From the NCBI RefSeq assembly GCF_900089945.1, contig NZ_FLQY01000012.1:1-55583 (forward strand): a stretch of 55,583 nucleotides of DNA. Reading direction: 5' to 3'. The position numbers and the translations under genes were made by a program. Source of the stretch: Candidatus Propionivibrio aalborgensis (GTDB taxonomy: Bacteria; Pseudomonadota; Gammaproteobacteria; Burkholderiales; Rhodocyclaceae). Positions 8,316-17,530 of the stretch are shown one piece after another. The notes beneath the pieces were generated by a model that saw only the letters and a program-made list of their open reading frames with translations, was not told where the DNA came from and ran no database searches. The first letter of the stretch is position 1. Every line of letters begins with the position of its first letter.

Positions 8316-9386
8316 ATGACACTGATAGCATCACTTGCAGCGGACGGACATCCGACGCTCTTTGGAGACCTGCTGTTGACGGGTCCAACCGCCAATACTG
8401 CCCCAAACGTCTCCATTCCCGCCTTAGGGAACGTAAGCAACTTCTTCGGCAACTCCGGTTGGGTAGTTAGCAGATTGGCTCAAAAGATCTGCCTTGTGTC
8501 GGATAGGCTGGTCGTGGCGTGGTCAGGTAGTTGGCTTGGTGCATCCCTTGTGCTGGCAGAGCTACGAAGACGTGATGCGCTGGGCCTTCTGAGTTATAGC
8601 GACATCTTTGAATACCTTAACGGTGAGGAAGAATTGGCGCTGCATCCCGCATCGTTCATCGGCTTAATTTCGGAGAAGGACGGAATACGGCGATTTCATT
8701 TTCATGCTGAGGAACTCGACAGCCAATCACATGGCAAACTCTTCTATGCAGGGACCGGAGCCTGCATATTCAAGGACCTCACAGAGTCTGTGATTTCTTC
8801 CGATGCATGCGCTGTCGGCCCCGACAATCCAATTCTGACCGCCCTAAGTGCCAATCTATTCTTTGGTGCAGCGCTTCTTCAAACTGAATATCTTCAAGGT
8901 GATGCTGCAACGACAATCAGAAACATGTTTGGTGGCGGGTACGAAATAGCACATTATGACTACCGCTTGCGTCGGTTTGAGAAGATAGCGCCCATCACCT
9001 ACATACTTTGGACAGTGGACTGCACCGACGGGAGCGTCCATGTTGGATTGCCTCGATTGATAGTTGCACAGCATTATAGCGGCGAATTTCTTCTGATTCG
9101 CTCATTACGCTTTGATCCATCGACGGTCTCACAAGCTCCGTTGAATGTCGACGAACGACGCTTCGTGATTGCCCCAATGATCGCATCCGAGCAAATGCCG
9201 ACAGTTGCTCGGATCGCCGACATACACATTGAATCCAGCACATACTGCCACTGCATCGCGGTCCATGTCGCAGGCAAAAGCATAGGAATCGGAACGATAA
9301 TCTCCCAGAACGTCAGCCCGGCGGATCAGAGCTTCCGTCTTGAATTCCACGACGGAAAAGTCAAATTCTCTACGCGCGAAGTCTAG
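8316..9386 (+). CDS. HslV/proteasome-like Ntn hydrolase with C-terminal extension, function unknown
   Basis: A 356-aa orphan. Its start reads MTLIASLAADGHPTLFGD. If the initiator Met is removed, Thr becomes residue 1 and Asp falls at 17, the spacing of HslV (T-x-I-x-S...G-H...GD). Lys57 in AQKICLVSDRLVVAWSG sits where HslV has Lys33 before its KVIAGFAG strand. Later, FYAGTGA (144-149) and the GGGYEIAHYD to FEKI region (206-223) line up with HslV IGSGG and its late helix and strands. A region of about 130 aa follows that HslV lacks. There is no signal peptide or AAA+ partner nearby. Base composition is AT-richer than its neighbours, suggesting transfer. No good Shine-Dalgarno is visible. The gene is surely coding; the fold call is my alignment by eye. 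Confidence 0.7.
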   Translation: MTLIASLAADGHPTLFGDLLLTGPTANTAPNVSIPALGNVSNFFGNSGWVVSRLAQKICLVSDRLVVAWSGSWLGASLVLAELRRRDALGLLSYSDIFEYLNGEEELALHPASFIGLISEKDGIRRFHFHAEELDSQSHGKLFYAGTGACIFKDLTESVISSDACAVGPDNPILTALSANLFFGAALLQTEYLQGDAATTIRNMFGGGYEIAHYDYRLRRFEKIAPITYILWTVDCTDGSVHVGLPRLIVAQHYSGEFLLIRSLRFDPSTVSQAPLNVDERRFVIAPMIASEQMPTVARIADIHIESSTYCHCIAVHVAGKSIGIGTIISQNVSPADQSFRLEFHDGKVKFSTREV

Positions 9387-9751
9387 ACCACATATCAGTC
9401 TGCGCAAGAGCTATGCGTGATAATGCCTCGCGCACAATCAATCTTAAGCCGCCCGATTGATGCGCGCTCCGCTAATCTCATACGGCCAGAAACCTCGTCG
9501 GTCGTTAGCGCCGAGAATCGGAGGCGCGGAAATGAACTGGTACGCGCCGGCAAAGGTCGAAGGTGGTAGATTGGCAAGCAATGGGTGCTAGGCTGCTGAT
9601 TCGCCTAAGTGGGTATACCGTATCTGCCTGCGGGTTCTGGGGCAATTCGCGCCCCATAGCACTTCTCCGTTTGGGCTCTTTGGCGATCATACAGATAGCG
9701 CGCTACAGAACCGGACAAATCTAAGAACCCGCGACACTCCCAACACAGCAC
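9387..9751. other. About 365 bp with no supported gene
   Basis: Between the Ntn-hydrolase-like gene and the ars promoter I see only short frames on both strands, without ribosome sites or family-like sequence. No tRNA, hairpin terminator or inverted repeat of an insertion sequence stands out. It may be degraded DNA left at an insertion boundary. Confidence 0.5.
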
Positions 9752-9786
9752 TTGCCAAACCGCAAATATTTCCATAGTATTGGAAA
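9752..9786 (+). promoter_or_regulatory. ars operon promoter with ArsR operator
   Basis: TTGCCA (9752-9757) and TAGTAT (9775-9780) are 17 bp apart. An inverted repeat TTTCCA-N6-TGGAAA (9769-9786) encloses the -10 hexamer exactly as its spacer, so bound repressor would block polymerase. The predicted start of transcription, 9787-9788, coincides with the arsR ATG at 9788. Confidence 0.68.
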
Positions 9787-9787
9787 C

Positions 9788-10108
9788 ATGGAAACCAACG
9801 ATGCCGTCAGCTCACTTGCCGCCCTGGCCCAGGAAAGCCGTCTGGCCGTCTTCCGCTTGCTGGTGCGTAACGCCCCCGAAGGGCTGACGCCGGGAGTGAT
9901 CGGCGAGCAGCTTGGCTTGCCGGCGCCGACGTTGTCGTTTCATCTCAAGACGCTGGCCCAGGCCGGTCTGGTTACGACGGTGCAGGAAGGTCGTTTCCTG
10001 CGTTACCGCGTGGCAATGGCCAGCATCAACGCGCTGATCGAATTTTTGACCGAGGACTGCTGCGGCGGTCATCCCGAACTCTGTATCCCGAAAGGAAAGC
10101 AAACGTGA
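9788..10108 (+). CDS. arsR: ArsR-family arsenite-responsive repressor
   Basis: Winged-helix repressor of 106 aa with the helix-turn-helix LTPGVIGEQLGLPAPTLSFHLKTLAQAGLV at about residues 33-62. It lacks the ELCVCDL metal box of the classical E. coli type. Instead it carries Cys91, Cys92 and Cys99 in a C-terminal DCCGGHPELC, so As(III) would be sensed at the C-terminus, as in the Acidithiobacillus-type ArsR. I start at ATG 9788; a TTG at 9752 is upstream of the promoter. No usable Shine-Dalgarno precedes the ATG. The stop overlaps arsC by four bases. Confidence 0.92.
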   Translation: METNDAVSSLAALAQESRLAVFRLLVRNAPEGLTPGVIGEQLGLPAPTLSFHLKTLAQAGLVTTVQEGRFLRYRVAMASINALIEFLTEDCCGGHPELCIPKGKQT

Positions 10109-10620
10109 CAACTGGCAACCCCCTCAACGTGCTGGTGTTGTGTACCGGCAATTCCGCCCGTTCGATTATTGGCGAATCCCTGTTCAACCATCTCGGCAAG
10201 GGCCGCATTCGCGCCTTTTCGGCAGGCAGCAAGCCTTCCGGCAAGGTCAATCCGGTCGCGCTGGAAACGCTGGAAAAGCACGGCATCGCGCTGCCGTCCG
10301 AGGTGCGCAGCAAATCGTGGGACGAGTTTGCCGCGGTGGGTGCGCCGCAGCTCGATTACATCTTCACCGTGTGCGCCAGCGCCGCCGGCGAGACCTGCCC
10401 GATCTGGCCGGGGCATCCAGCTACTGCGCACTGGGGCATCGCGGACCCGGCGCATGTCGAGCCGCTCGAAGCGCGGCGGGAAGCCTTCGAACTGGCCTAC
10501 CGCCAGTTGGAGAAGCGCGTCCGGGCTTTCCTCGCCTTGCCGCTCGAAACGCTCTCGGCCGACGAGGTCAAGGCTGCCGCCCGGCGTATTCATGAGGAAG
10601 CCGGACAAGAAGCGCAGTGA
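10105..10620 (+). CDS. arsC: Arsenate reductase, low-molecular-weight phosphatase type
   Basis: Cytoplasmic enzyme reducing arsenate to arsenite with thiol cofactors. The 171-aa protein begins with the CX5R loop VLCTGNSARS (Cys13, Arg19) and has the general-acid region GIADPAHVE near residue 113, as in protein-tyrosine-phosphatase-like ArsC. Start is GTG 10105, overlapping the arsR stop (GTGA), with AAAGGAA upstream. The C-terminal 25 residues (LSADEVKAAARRIHEEAG) exceed the catalytic core. The reduced product would feed ArsD/ArsA/Acr3 encoded downstream. Confidence 0.93.
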   Translation: MTTGNPLNVLVLCTGNSARSIIGESLFNHLGKGRIRAFSAGSKPSGKVNPVALETLEKHGIALPSEVRSKSWDEFAAVGAPQLDYIFTVCASAAGETCPIWPGHPATAHWGIADPAHVEPLEARREAFELAYRQLEKRVRAFLALPLETLSADEVKAAARRIHEEAGQEAQ

Positions 10621-10666
10621 TTACTTTCTACGGCAAGGACGATGCCGATTTACCAAGGAGACTCAA

Positions 10667-11029
10667 ATGACCAACATCCAGATTTATGACCCGGCGCTGT
10701 GCTGCAGCACGGGTGTTTGCGGGGTGGACGTGGATCAGCAACTGGTGAGCTTTTCCGCCGATGTCGATTGGGCGAAGCAGAACGGCGCTCACGTCGAACG
10801 CTTCAATCTGGCGCAGCAGCCGATGGCTTTTGCCGAAAACACGGTCGTCAAAAGCTTTCTCGAACGTTCGGGCGCCGAAGCCTTGCCGCTCATCCTGGTC
10901 GACGGCGAAGTCGCTCTCGCCGGGCGTTATCCCAACCGGGGAGAGCTCACCCGCTGGGCCGGTATCAGTGCGCCTTCAAATCAGCAAGAGCCGGCGGCTG
11001 CATGTTGCAGCGGCAAGCGCTGCTGCTGA
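10667..11029 (+). CDS. arsD: ArsD arsenite metallochaperone
   Basis: Protein of 120 aa that delivers As(III) to the ArsA ATPase and weakly represses ars operons in known cases. The thioredoxin-like fold begins IQIYDPALCCSTGVCG, giving Cys12, Cys13 and Cys18, the three conserved metal ligands. The tail ends CCSGKRCC, the second and third vicinal pairs found in longer ArsD forms. The start at ATG 10667 is preceded by AAGGAG. It is 46 bp after arsC and 18 bp before arsA. Confidence 0.94.
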   Translation: MTNIQIYDPALCCSTGVCGVDVDQQLVSFSADVDWAKQNGAHVERFNLAQQPMAFAENTVVKSFLERSGAEALPLILVDGEVALAGRYPNRGELTRWAGISAPSNQQEPAAACCSGKRCC

Positions 11030-11047
11030 ACGGGAAAGCCGGATTCC

Positions 11048-12850
11048 ATGAAATTTCTCGATCATCCGCCGCGCTTTCTTTTCTTCACTGGCAAGGGCGG
11101 CGTCGGCAAGACGTCGATCGCCTGTGCCACCGCCATTCAACTGGCCGAAAGCGGCAAGCGGGTGCTACTGGTCAGCACCGATCCTGCCTCCAACGTCGGC
11201 CAGGTGTTCGGCGTGACGATTGGCAATCAGGTTGTGGGCATTGAGGCCGTTGCCGGTTTGTCCGCGCTGGAGATCGACCCGCAGGCGGCGGCGCAGGCTT
11301 ACCGCGATCGCATCGTCGGCCCGGTACGAGGCGTGCTGCCGGAGGCGATAGTCAAGGGCATCGAGGAGCAACTTTCCGGCGCCTGCACCACCGAGATTGC
11401 CGCGTTCGACGAATTCACCGCACTGCTGACCGACTCGACGCTCACCGTCGATTTCGATCACATCGTTTTCGACACCGCGCCGACCGGGCATACCATCCGC
11501 CTCCTGCAGTTGCCGGGGGCCTGGAGCGGTTTTCTTGAAGAGGGCAAGGGCGATGCCTCCTGTCTCGGCCCGCTCGCCGGGCTGGAAAAGCAGCGTTCGC
11601 AGTACAAGGCGGCGGTCGACGCGCTAGCCGATGGTCACCGCACCCGATTGATTCTCGTCGCCCGCGCCCAGATTGCCACCTTGCGCGAGGTCGCGCGAAC
11701 GCACGAAGAGCTCGCCGCCATTGGCCTTTCGCAGCAGTATCTGGTGGTCAACGGCGTTCTGCCCGCGAGCGAAACGGCCGCCGATCCTCTGGCTGCGGCC
11801 ATTCACGAGCGGGAGCAAGCCGCATTGGCCCGGATCCCCGCCGTACTCAAGCGGCTGCCCTGCGATCGCCTGGCTCTGAAGTCTTTCAATCTGGTGGGCC
11901 TGACCGCGCTTCGCCAGTTGCTCGGGTCGGCGGACGATGCCATGACCGAGATTGACCCAGCCCATACCGCGCAGACGTCGCCTGCTCCGCTGGCTGCTCC
12001 GGACCTTGCGACTCTGGTCGACGAGATTGCCGTGGACGGGCATGGCCTTGTCATGCTGATGGGCAAGGGCGGTGTCGGCAAGACAACGCTGGCTGCCGCA
12101 CTGGCTGTCGAGCTGGCAAGCCGTGGCTATCCGGTGCATCTGAGCACCTCCGATCCGGCTGCACATCTCTCGGACACACTCGATGCCGCGCTCGAAAACC
12201 TGACGGTCAGCCAGATCGACCCGCATGCTGAAACGGAGCGCTACCGCCAGCAGGTGCTCGAATCCCAGGGGGCATCCCTCGATGCGCAGGGTCGTGCCCT
12301 GCTGGAAGAAGACCTGCGCTCACCCTGCACCGAGGAAATCGCCGTCTTCCAGGCGTTTTCGCGCGTCATTCGCGAAGCCGGCAAGAAGTTCGTCGTGATG
12401 GATACCGCGCCAACCGGGCATACCCTGTTGCTGCTTGACGCAACGGGCGCCTACCACCGCGAAATCGCGCGCCAGTCGCGCAACGCCGATGAGCATTTCA
12501 CCACGCCGATGATGCAGTTGCAGGATCCAAAGCAGACCAAGGTTCTGCTGGTGACGCTGGCCGAAACCACGCCCGTTCTGGAGGCAGCGAACCTGCAGGC
12601 GGATCTGCGTCGTGCCGGCATCGAGCCCTGGGCCTGGGTGGTCAATAACAGCATCGCGGCCACCACTGTCGTTTCGCCTTTGCTACGCCAGCGTGCGCGA
12701 AATGAACTGCGCGAGATCGATGCCGTGGCATCCCGGCATGCCAAGCGTTACGCGGTGGTTCCTTTGCTGGCCGAGGAGCCGATCGGAACGGCGCGTCTGA
12801 GAAAACTGGCGAACAGGGAAGCAGAGCCTGTTGCCGCAGACGGGATGTGA
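11048..12850 (+). CDS. arsA: ArsA arsenite-transporting ATPase
   Basis: Soluble ATPase of 600 aa that energises arsenite export through the membrane carrier. Two homologous halves are visible, each with a deviant Walker A (GKGGVGKTS near residue 15, GKGGVGKTT near 339) and a DTAPTGHT signature. The allosteric As(III) cysteines are present: CTTEIAAF in the first half, CLGPL after it, and CTEEIAVF in the second half. It lies between arsD and acr3. ArsA with an Acr3-type carrier rather than ArsB is a known arrangement. Confidence 0.96.
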   Translation: MKFLDHPPRFLFFTGKGGVGKTSIACATAIQLAESGKRVLLVSTDPASNVGQVFGVTIGNQVVGIEAVAGLSALEIDPQAAAQAYRDRIVGPVRGVLPEAIVKGIEEQLSGACTTEIAAFDEFTALLTDSTLTVDFDHIVFDTAPTGHTIRLLQLPGAWSGFLEEGKGDASCLGPLAGLEKQRSQYKAAVDALADGHRTRLILVARAQIATLREVARTHEELAAIGLSQQYLVVNGVLPASETAADPLAAAIHEREQAALARIPAVLKRLPCDRLALKSFNLVGLTALRQLLGSADDAMTEIDPAHTAQTSPAPLAAPDLATLVDEIAVDGHGLVMLMGKGGVGKTTLAAALAVELASRGYPVHLSTSDPAAHLSDTLDAALENLTVSQIDPHAETERYRQQVLESQGASLDAQGRALLEEDLRSPCTEEIAVFQAFSRVIREAGKKFVVMDTAPTGHTLLLLDATGAYHREIARQSRNADEHFTTPMMQLQDPKQTKVLLVTLAETTPVLEAANLQADLRRAGIEPWAWVVNNSIAATTVVSPLLRQRARNELREIDAVASRHAKRYAVVPLLAEEPIGTARLRKLANREAEPVAADGM

Positions 12851-12851
12851 T

Positions 12852-13940
12852 ATGCGCGCCGTCACAAGAAAACTCTCGTTCCTCGACAGGTATCTCACCG
12901 TCTGGATTTTCGCCGCCATGGCGCTCGGCGTCGGTCTCGGTTTTTCCGTTCCGGGGATCGAGGATTTCATCAACAGCTTCCAGGTCGGCACAACCAACAT
13001 GCCGATTGCCATCGGGCTGATCCTGATGATGTACCCGCCCTTCGCCAAGGTGCGTTACGAAGAACTGCCCGACGTATTCCGCGACACGAAGGTGCTGGGG
13101 CTGTCGCTGGTACAGAACTGGATCGTCGGGCCGGTCCTGATGTTCATTCTGGCGATCATATTCCTGCAGGACCAGCCGGAATACATGGTCGGCCTGATCA
13201 TGATCGGACTGGCACGTTGCATTGCCATGGTGATTGTGTGGAACGAACTGGCCAAGGGCTCCACCGAGTATGCCGCTGGCCTGGTGGCCTTCAACTCGAT
13301 CTTTCAGGTGCTGTTCTTCAGCGTCTATGCCTGGCTGTTCATCACTGTGCTGCCACCGCTCTTTGGCCTCACTGGAGCAGTTATCGACATCTCGATCGGG
13401 CAGATTGCGGAGAGCGTCTTCATCTATCTGGGCATCCCGTGCCTTGCCGGAGTGCTGACGCGCGTGATCATGCTGCGTTTTGTGACCAAGGACTGGTATC
13501 ACTCCCGTTTCGTTCCGAAGATCGGGCCGATCACCCTGACCGCGCTGCTGTTCACCATCGTCGTCATGTTCAGCCTGAAGGGCAAGCTGATCGTCAGCAT
13601 TCCGCTGGACGTGGTGCGTATCGCCATCCCGTTGCTGATCTATTTCGTCGTGATGTTCATCTTTTCGTTCTTCGTGAGCAAGCGCCTGGGAGCCAATTAC
13701 GAAAAGTGCGCGACCCTCTCATTCACCGCGGCCAGCAACAACTTCGAACTGGCGATCGCCGTTGCCGTCGCGGTTTATGGCATCGACTCGGGCGTCGCGT
13801 TTGCCGCGGTGATCGGCCCACTGGTTGAAGTGCCGGTGATGATCGGCCTGGTCAATGTGGCGCTCCTGTTTCAAAGGAAGTACTTCGCCACGGCTTTGGC
13901 AGGAACCCCGGTATCGGATCACGGAAAACAGAGAGCCTGA
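12852..13940 (+). CDS. acr3: Acr3-type arsenite efflux permease
   Basis: Inner-membrane As(III) exporter of 362 aa with about ten hydrophobic segments. The family signatures are visible: [19 protein letters not shown], containing the essential cysteine, [20 protein letters not shown], and [13 protein letters not shown] with the conserved glutamate. The start is ATG 12852, one base after the arsA stop; the frame extends upstream into arsA without a better start. It is last in the operon and is followed by a hairpin terminator. Confidence 0.95.
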   Translation: MRAVTRKLSFLDRYLTVWIFAAMALGVGLGFSVPGIEDFINSFQVGTTNMPIAIGLILMMYPPFAKVRYEELPDVFRDTKVLGLSLVQNWIVGPVLMFILAIIFLQDQPEYMVGLIMIGLARCIAMVIVWNELAKGSTEYAAGLVAFNSIFQVLFFSVYAWLFITVLPPLFGLTGAVIDISIGQIAESVFIYLGIPCLAGVLTRVIMLRFVTKDWYHSRFVPKIGPITLTALLFTIVVMFSLKGKLIVSIPLDVVRIAIPLLIYFVVMFIFSFFVSKRLGANYEKCATLSFTAASNNFELAIAVAVAVYGIDSGVAFAAVIGPLVEVPVMIGLVNVALLFQRKYFATALAGTPVSDHGKQRA

Positions 13941-13966
13941 CTTGAATTCTGTGACCATGAAGCCCG

Positions 13967-13997
13967 AAAAAAAGCCTCCGACAACGGAGGCTTTTTT
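13967..13997. terminator. Bidirectional terminator between acr3 and icd
   Basis: Stem GCCTCCG (13974-13980), loop ACAA, and CGGAGGC (13985-13991), with an A run on the left and a T run on the right. It can end transcription of both convergent genes. Confidence 0.9.
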
Positions 13998-14020
13998 GCT
14001 AACGCCAGAAGCGCTACAAA

Positions 14021-15250
14021 CTACATGCGAACGATCATTGCGTCGCCAAACTCCGAGCAGGACACCTCGGTTGCGCCTTCCATCAAACGGGCGAAGTCGT
14101 AAGTCACGACCTTGTCGCCGATCGCCGCTTCCATGGACCTGATGAGCAGGTCGGCTGCTTCCATCCAACCGAGATGGCGCAACATCATTTCGGCGGAAAG
14201 AATCAGCGAGCCGGGGTTGACCTTGTCCAGGCCAGCGTACTTCGGCGCCGTACCGTGCGTGGCTTCAAAACAGGCGTACTTGTCGGAGATATTGGCGCCC
14301 GGGGCGATGCCGATGCCGCCGACCTGCGCGGCCAGTGCGTCGGAAATGTAATCCCCGTTGAGATTGAGCGTGGCGATCACATCGTATTCTGCCGGGCGCA
14401 GCAGAATCTGCTGCAGGAAAGCGTCGGCAATGGAATCCTTGATGATGATGCCGTTTGGCAGTTTGAGCCATGGGCCACCGTCGATCTCGACGCCGCCGAA
14501 TTCGTTCTTGGCCAGCGCATAGGCCCAGTCACGGAAAGCACCTTCGGTGAATTTCATGATGTTGCCTTTGTGCACAATCGTCACCGATTTGCGCTTGTTG
14601 GCAATTGCGTAATTGATTGCCGCACGCACCAGCCGCTCGGTGCCCTCCTTGGATACCGGCTTGACGCCAATACCTGATGTTTCCGGGAAACGGATCTTGC
14701 TGACGCCCATTTCTTCCTGGAGGAACTTGATGACCTTCTTGCATGGTTCGGAGCCGGACTCCCATTCAACGCCGGCGTAGATGTCCTCGGTATTCTCGCG
14801 GTAGATGACCATATTGATCAGCTCCGGATGCTTGACTGGCGAAGGCACGCCCCTGAAGTACTGTACCGGACGCACGCACTGGAACAGGTCAAGTTCCTGA
14901 CGCAAGGCCACGTTCAGCGAGCGGATGCCGCCGCCAACCGGCGTCGTCATCGGGCCTTTGATCGAAACGGAGTATTCCTTGAGGGTGGCAAGCGTTTCGG
15001 CTGACAACCAGACGTCGGCTCCGTACATCGTCGTCGACTTCTCACCGGCATACACTTCCATCCAGTGAATCTTCTTCTTCCCGCCATACGCCTTTTCAAT
15101 CGCAGCATCGACCACCTTGATCATCACCGGCGTGATGTCAACGCCAATTCCATCGCCTTCGATAAACGGGATAATCGGATTATCCGGAATGCTTTCACCG
15201 GGAACGATCTTTTGGCCGCCCTGCGGAATCTTGATCAGACTTTCGCTCAT
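14021..15250 (-). CDS. icd: NADP-dependent isocitrate dehydrogenase
   Basis: Converts isocitrate to 2-oxoglutarate at the branch with the glyoxylate shunt. The 409-aa protein is of the E. coli type. It has [17 protein letters not shown], whose serine is the residue phosphorylated by AceK in the E. coli enzyme, [24 protein letters not shown], and [17 protein letters not shown] for metal and substrate binding. The cofactor region GTAPKYAG fits NADP. It is divergent from aceK, its presumed kinase/phosphatase, across a 260-bp gap. Confidence 0.97.
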   Translation of the reverse strand: MSESLIKIPQGGQKIVPGESIPDNPIIPFIEGDGIGVDITPVMIKVVDAAIEKAYGGKKKIHWMEVYAGEKSTTMYGADVWLSAETLATLKEYSVSIKGPMTTPVGGGIRSLNVALRQELDLFQCVRPVQYFRGVPSPVKHPELINMVIYRENTEDIYAGVEWESGSEPCKKVIKFLQEEMGVSKIRFPETSGIGVKPVSKEGTERLVRAAINYAIANKRKSVTIVHKGNIMKFTEGAFRDWAYALAKNEFGGVEIDGGPWLKLPNGIIIKDSIADAFLQQILLRPAEYDVIATLNLNGDYISDALAAQVGGIGIAPGANISDKYACFEATHGTAPKYAGLDKVNPGSLILSAEMMLRHLGWMEAADLLIRSMEAAIGDKVVTYDFARLMEGATEVSCSEFGDAMIVRM

Positions 15251-15511
15251 GTTTACTCCAATAATGTGATTTGTTTATGCCCTGGTCGCGTGCCCGAAAA
15301 TCAGCCAACTCGCGTTGTTGGCATTTGCTGCAGACTTGAAAGTTAATCGATGCAGCGTGATCAATCGTAAACGCTGTCTTCAGTTGGCACAGGGCGCAAT
15401 TATGGCGGAAAAACCGGCGTTTCGCCAGCATTCCGTTAATCTCGATTGTCATACTTACTTGTGGTGCAGTTAGTGCTACAATTTCTGGCTCCCAAATCAC
15501 GGTCAACAAAG

Positions 15512-17281
15512 ATGGTAGATTTTTTCGACGAACACCCCCCCTCCCTTCTAATTGCGAAAGCAATGATCGAGGGCTTCAACCGCCACTATCGATTGTTTCG
15601 CGAGTACGGTCAGCGGGCGAAAGAGCTTTTTGAAGAAGGTGACTGGAAAGGCGTGCAGGATGCCGTCCGTGAGCGCATCCACTCTTACGACAACCGATCG
15701 ACAGAAACCGCCAAACTCATCGAAGCCCGGTACGGCACCGATTCGCTCGACGACGCAATCTTGCAACAACTAAAGCTGCATTACATTGGCCAGTTGATCA
15801 ATCACAAGCAGCCTGAACTCGCGGAAACATTCTTCAACTCGGTTAGCTCACGACTCCTGCACCGGACCTATTTTCACAACGACTACATCTTTGCCCGCCC
15901 GGCGCTATCCACCGAATACATTCTCTCTGACCCGCCCGTCTATGCAAGTTACTACCCAAGTCAACATGGACTGCGACAGACGATCAAGCAGATCATTCTC
16001 GATTTCGATTGGCAACGCCCCTTTGAAGACCTCGACCGGGATGTCGATTGTGCATTGCGCGCAGCGGCACAGTTTCTGGGGGGCTGGCCCAAAGCTGAAG
16101 CCAACGTTCAGATACAGGTGCTGCACTCCGCTTTTTACCGTAACAAGGGCGCCTATATTTTCGGCAAAGCCATCAACGGCCACATTGAGACTCCTTTTGC
16201 CGTACCCGTCCTGCACAACGCGGAAGGCAAACTGGTACTCGACACCCTGTTACTCGACCCAGCGAAGATCGTTACTCTTTTCTCGCTGTCCCGCGCCTAC
16301 TTCATGGTCGATATGGAGGTGCCTTCAGGTTACGCTCAATTCCTGATCAGCATGCTGCCAAACAAGCCTCGATCGGAAATCTACACCATGCTTGGCCTCG
16401 GCAAGCAAGGTAAAACGATGTTCTTCCGCGACCTGCATGAGCATCTGCGTCACTCGCGGGACCAATTCATCATCGCACCGGGTGTCCCCGGAATGGTCAT
16501 GCTGGTCTTCACGCTGCCCTCTTATCCTTATGTATTCAAGATGCTCCGAGACGTATTCGCGGCGACGAAGGAAGTTGATCACGACACGGTCAAGGCCAAG
16601 TACCTGATGGTCAAGAAAGTCGACCGTGTAGGCCGAATGGCAGACACGCTGGAATTTTCGGACGTCGCCTTTCCGAAAGACCGTTTTTCGGGCGAATTGC
16701 TCGAAAACTTGCGCACACACGTTCCTTCGCTGCTTGAAGAAGATGGCGATGATCTGGTTATCAAGCACCTCTATATCGAGCGTCGCATGACGCCACTGAA
16801 CGTCTATCTCGACTCCGCAACGCCCGAACAGATCGACCACGCCGTCTTTGAATATGGCAATGCCATTCGCGAACTGGCCAGCGCCAACATATTTCCTGGC
16901 GACATGTTGTGGAAGAATTTCGGCATGACCAGCTACAAACGGGTGGTGTTCTACGATTACGATGAAATCGAATACATGACCGACTGCAACTTCCGCGTGA
17001 TCCCCGAAGCTCCGTACCCGGAAATGGAAATGTCCAGTGAGCCTTGGTATTCAGTGGGAAAGAACGATGTTTTCCCCGAGGAATTTGCCTCCTTCCTGCT
17101 CGGGTCGCCCAAAGTGCGCACAGCTTTTCTCAAATACCACCGCTATCTTCTGAATGCAAAGTTCTGGAAAGCAGCACAGGATAAAATCCGTTCGGGTTAC
17201 CTTGAAGATTTCTTTCCCTATCCTGAAGAATTGCGTTTCTGCAATGCGTTCAAGGATGCGTTCCCGGAAGAAGCGCCCTAA
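15512..17281 (+). CDS. aceK: Isocitrate dehydrogenase kinase/phosphatase AceK
   Basis: Bifunctional enzyme that switches Icd off by phosphorylating it when carbon must pass through isocitrate lyase. From ATG 15512 it is 589 aa, near the family length. The C-terminal kinase-like domain has the AceK ATP loop APGVPGMVMLVFTLPSYPYVFK, with the lysine in VFKMLRD, and catalytic-loop residues in GDMLWKNFG and FYDYDEIEYM. The frame is open from 15446, but that extension is hydrophobic and has no family match. Here it is next to icd rather than in an aceBAK operon; aceA lies about 11 kb away. Confidence 0.95.
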   Translation: MVDFFDEHPPSLLIAKAMIEGFNRHYRLFREYGQRAKELFEEGDWKGVQDAVRERIHSYDNRSTETAKLIEARYGTDSLDDAILQQLKLHYIGQLINHKQPELAETFFNSVSSRLLHRTYFHNDYIFARPALSTEYILSDPPVYASYYPSQHGLRQTIKQIILDFDWQRPFEDLDRDVDCALRAAAQFLGGWPKAEANVQIQVLHSAFYRNKGAYIFGKAINGHIETPFAVPVLHNAEGKLVLDTLLLDPAKIVTLFSLSRAYFMVDMEVPSGYAQFLISMLPNKPRSEIYTMLGLGKQGKTMFFRDLHEHLRHSRDQFIIAPGVPGMVMLVFTLPSYPYVFKMLRDVFAATKEVDHDTVKAKYLMVKKVDRVGRMADTLEFSDVAFPKDRFSGELLENLRTHVPSLLEEDGDDLVIKHLYIERRMTPLNVYLDSATPEQIDHAVFEYGNAIRELASANIFPGDMLWKNFGMTSYKRVVFYDYDEIEYMTDCNFRVIPEAPYPEMEMSSEPWYSVGKNDVFPEEFASFLLGSPKVRTAFLKYHRYLLNAKFWKAAQDKIRSGYLEDFFPYPEELRFCNAFKDAFPEEAP

Positions 17282-17300
17282 AGAAGCTCCCTCGACAGGC

Positions 17301-17329
17301 AAAAAAAACCTCGCTCAATAGGCGAGGTT
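17301..17329 (-). terminator. Terminator after rpmB-rpmG
   Basis: On the minus strand AACCTCGC and GCGAGGTT (17329-17307) form the stem, followed by a run of T (the A tract at 17301-17308). Confidence 0.85.
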
Positions 17330-17358
17330 CGTTTCGCTTCGGGCATCACCCCGTCGTC

Positions 17359-17514
17359 TTATTTCAGCTTGATTTCCTTGTACGCAACGTGCTTGCGCAC
17401 CTTGGGGTCGTACTTCTTGATTTCCATCTTTTCGGGCATGGTCTTCTTGTTCTTGGTCGTGGTGTAGAAATGACCGGTGCCGGCGGTCGATTCGAGTTTG
17501 ATCTTTTCGCGCAT
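17359..17514 (-). CDS. rpmG: 50S ribosomal protein L33
   Basis: A 51-aa basic protein translated from ATG 17514: [20 protein letters not shown], then [17 protein letters not shown] and [13 protein letters not shown]. This is bacterial L33 of the zinc-free type, since it has no cysteine. It is 16 bp after rpmB on the same strand, the usual rpmB-rpmG pair. Confidence 0.95.
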   Translation of the reverse strand: MREKIKLESTAGTGHFYTTTKNKKTMPEKMEIKKYDPKVRKHVAYKEIKLK

Positions 17515-17530
17515 GGCTTAAGTTCCCTGG

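Noticed and set aside
9395-9690. Two short minus-strand frames before the ars operon
   Set aside because: No ribosome site, no family-like sequence, and they overlap each other.
12642-13502. 286-aa minus-strand frame, His/Asp/Gln-rich
   Set aside because: Antisense to the arsA end and acr3; its composition is the mirror of membrane-protein codons.
15409-15426. Small hairpin with a T run upstream of icd on the minus strand (attenuator-like)
   Set aside because: The stem is only 4-5 bp and there is no leader ORF or known ligand motif.
15446-15511. Longer AceK start giving a hydrophobic N-terminus (MSYLLVV...)
   Set aside because: AceK is cytoplasmic and the extension has no family match; ATG 15512 fits the usual length.
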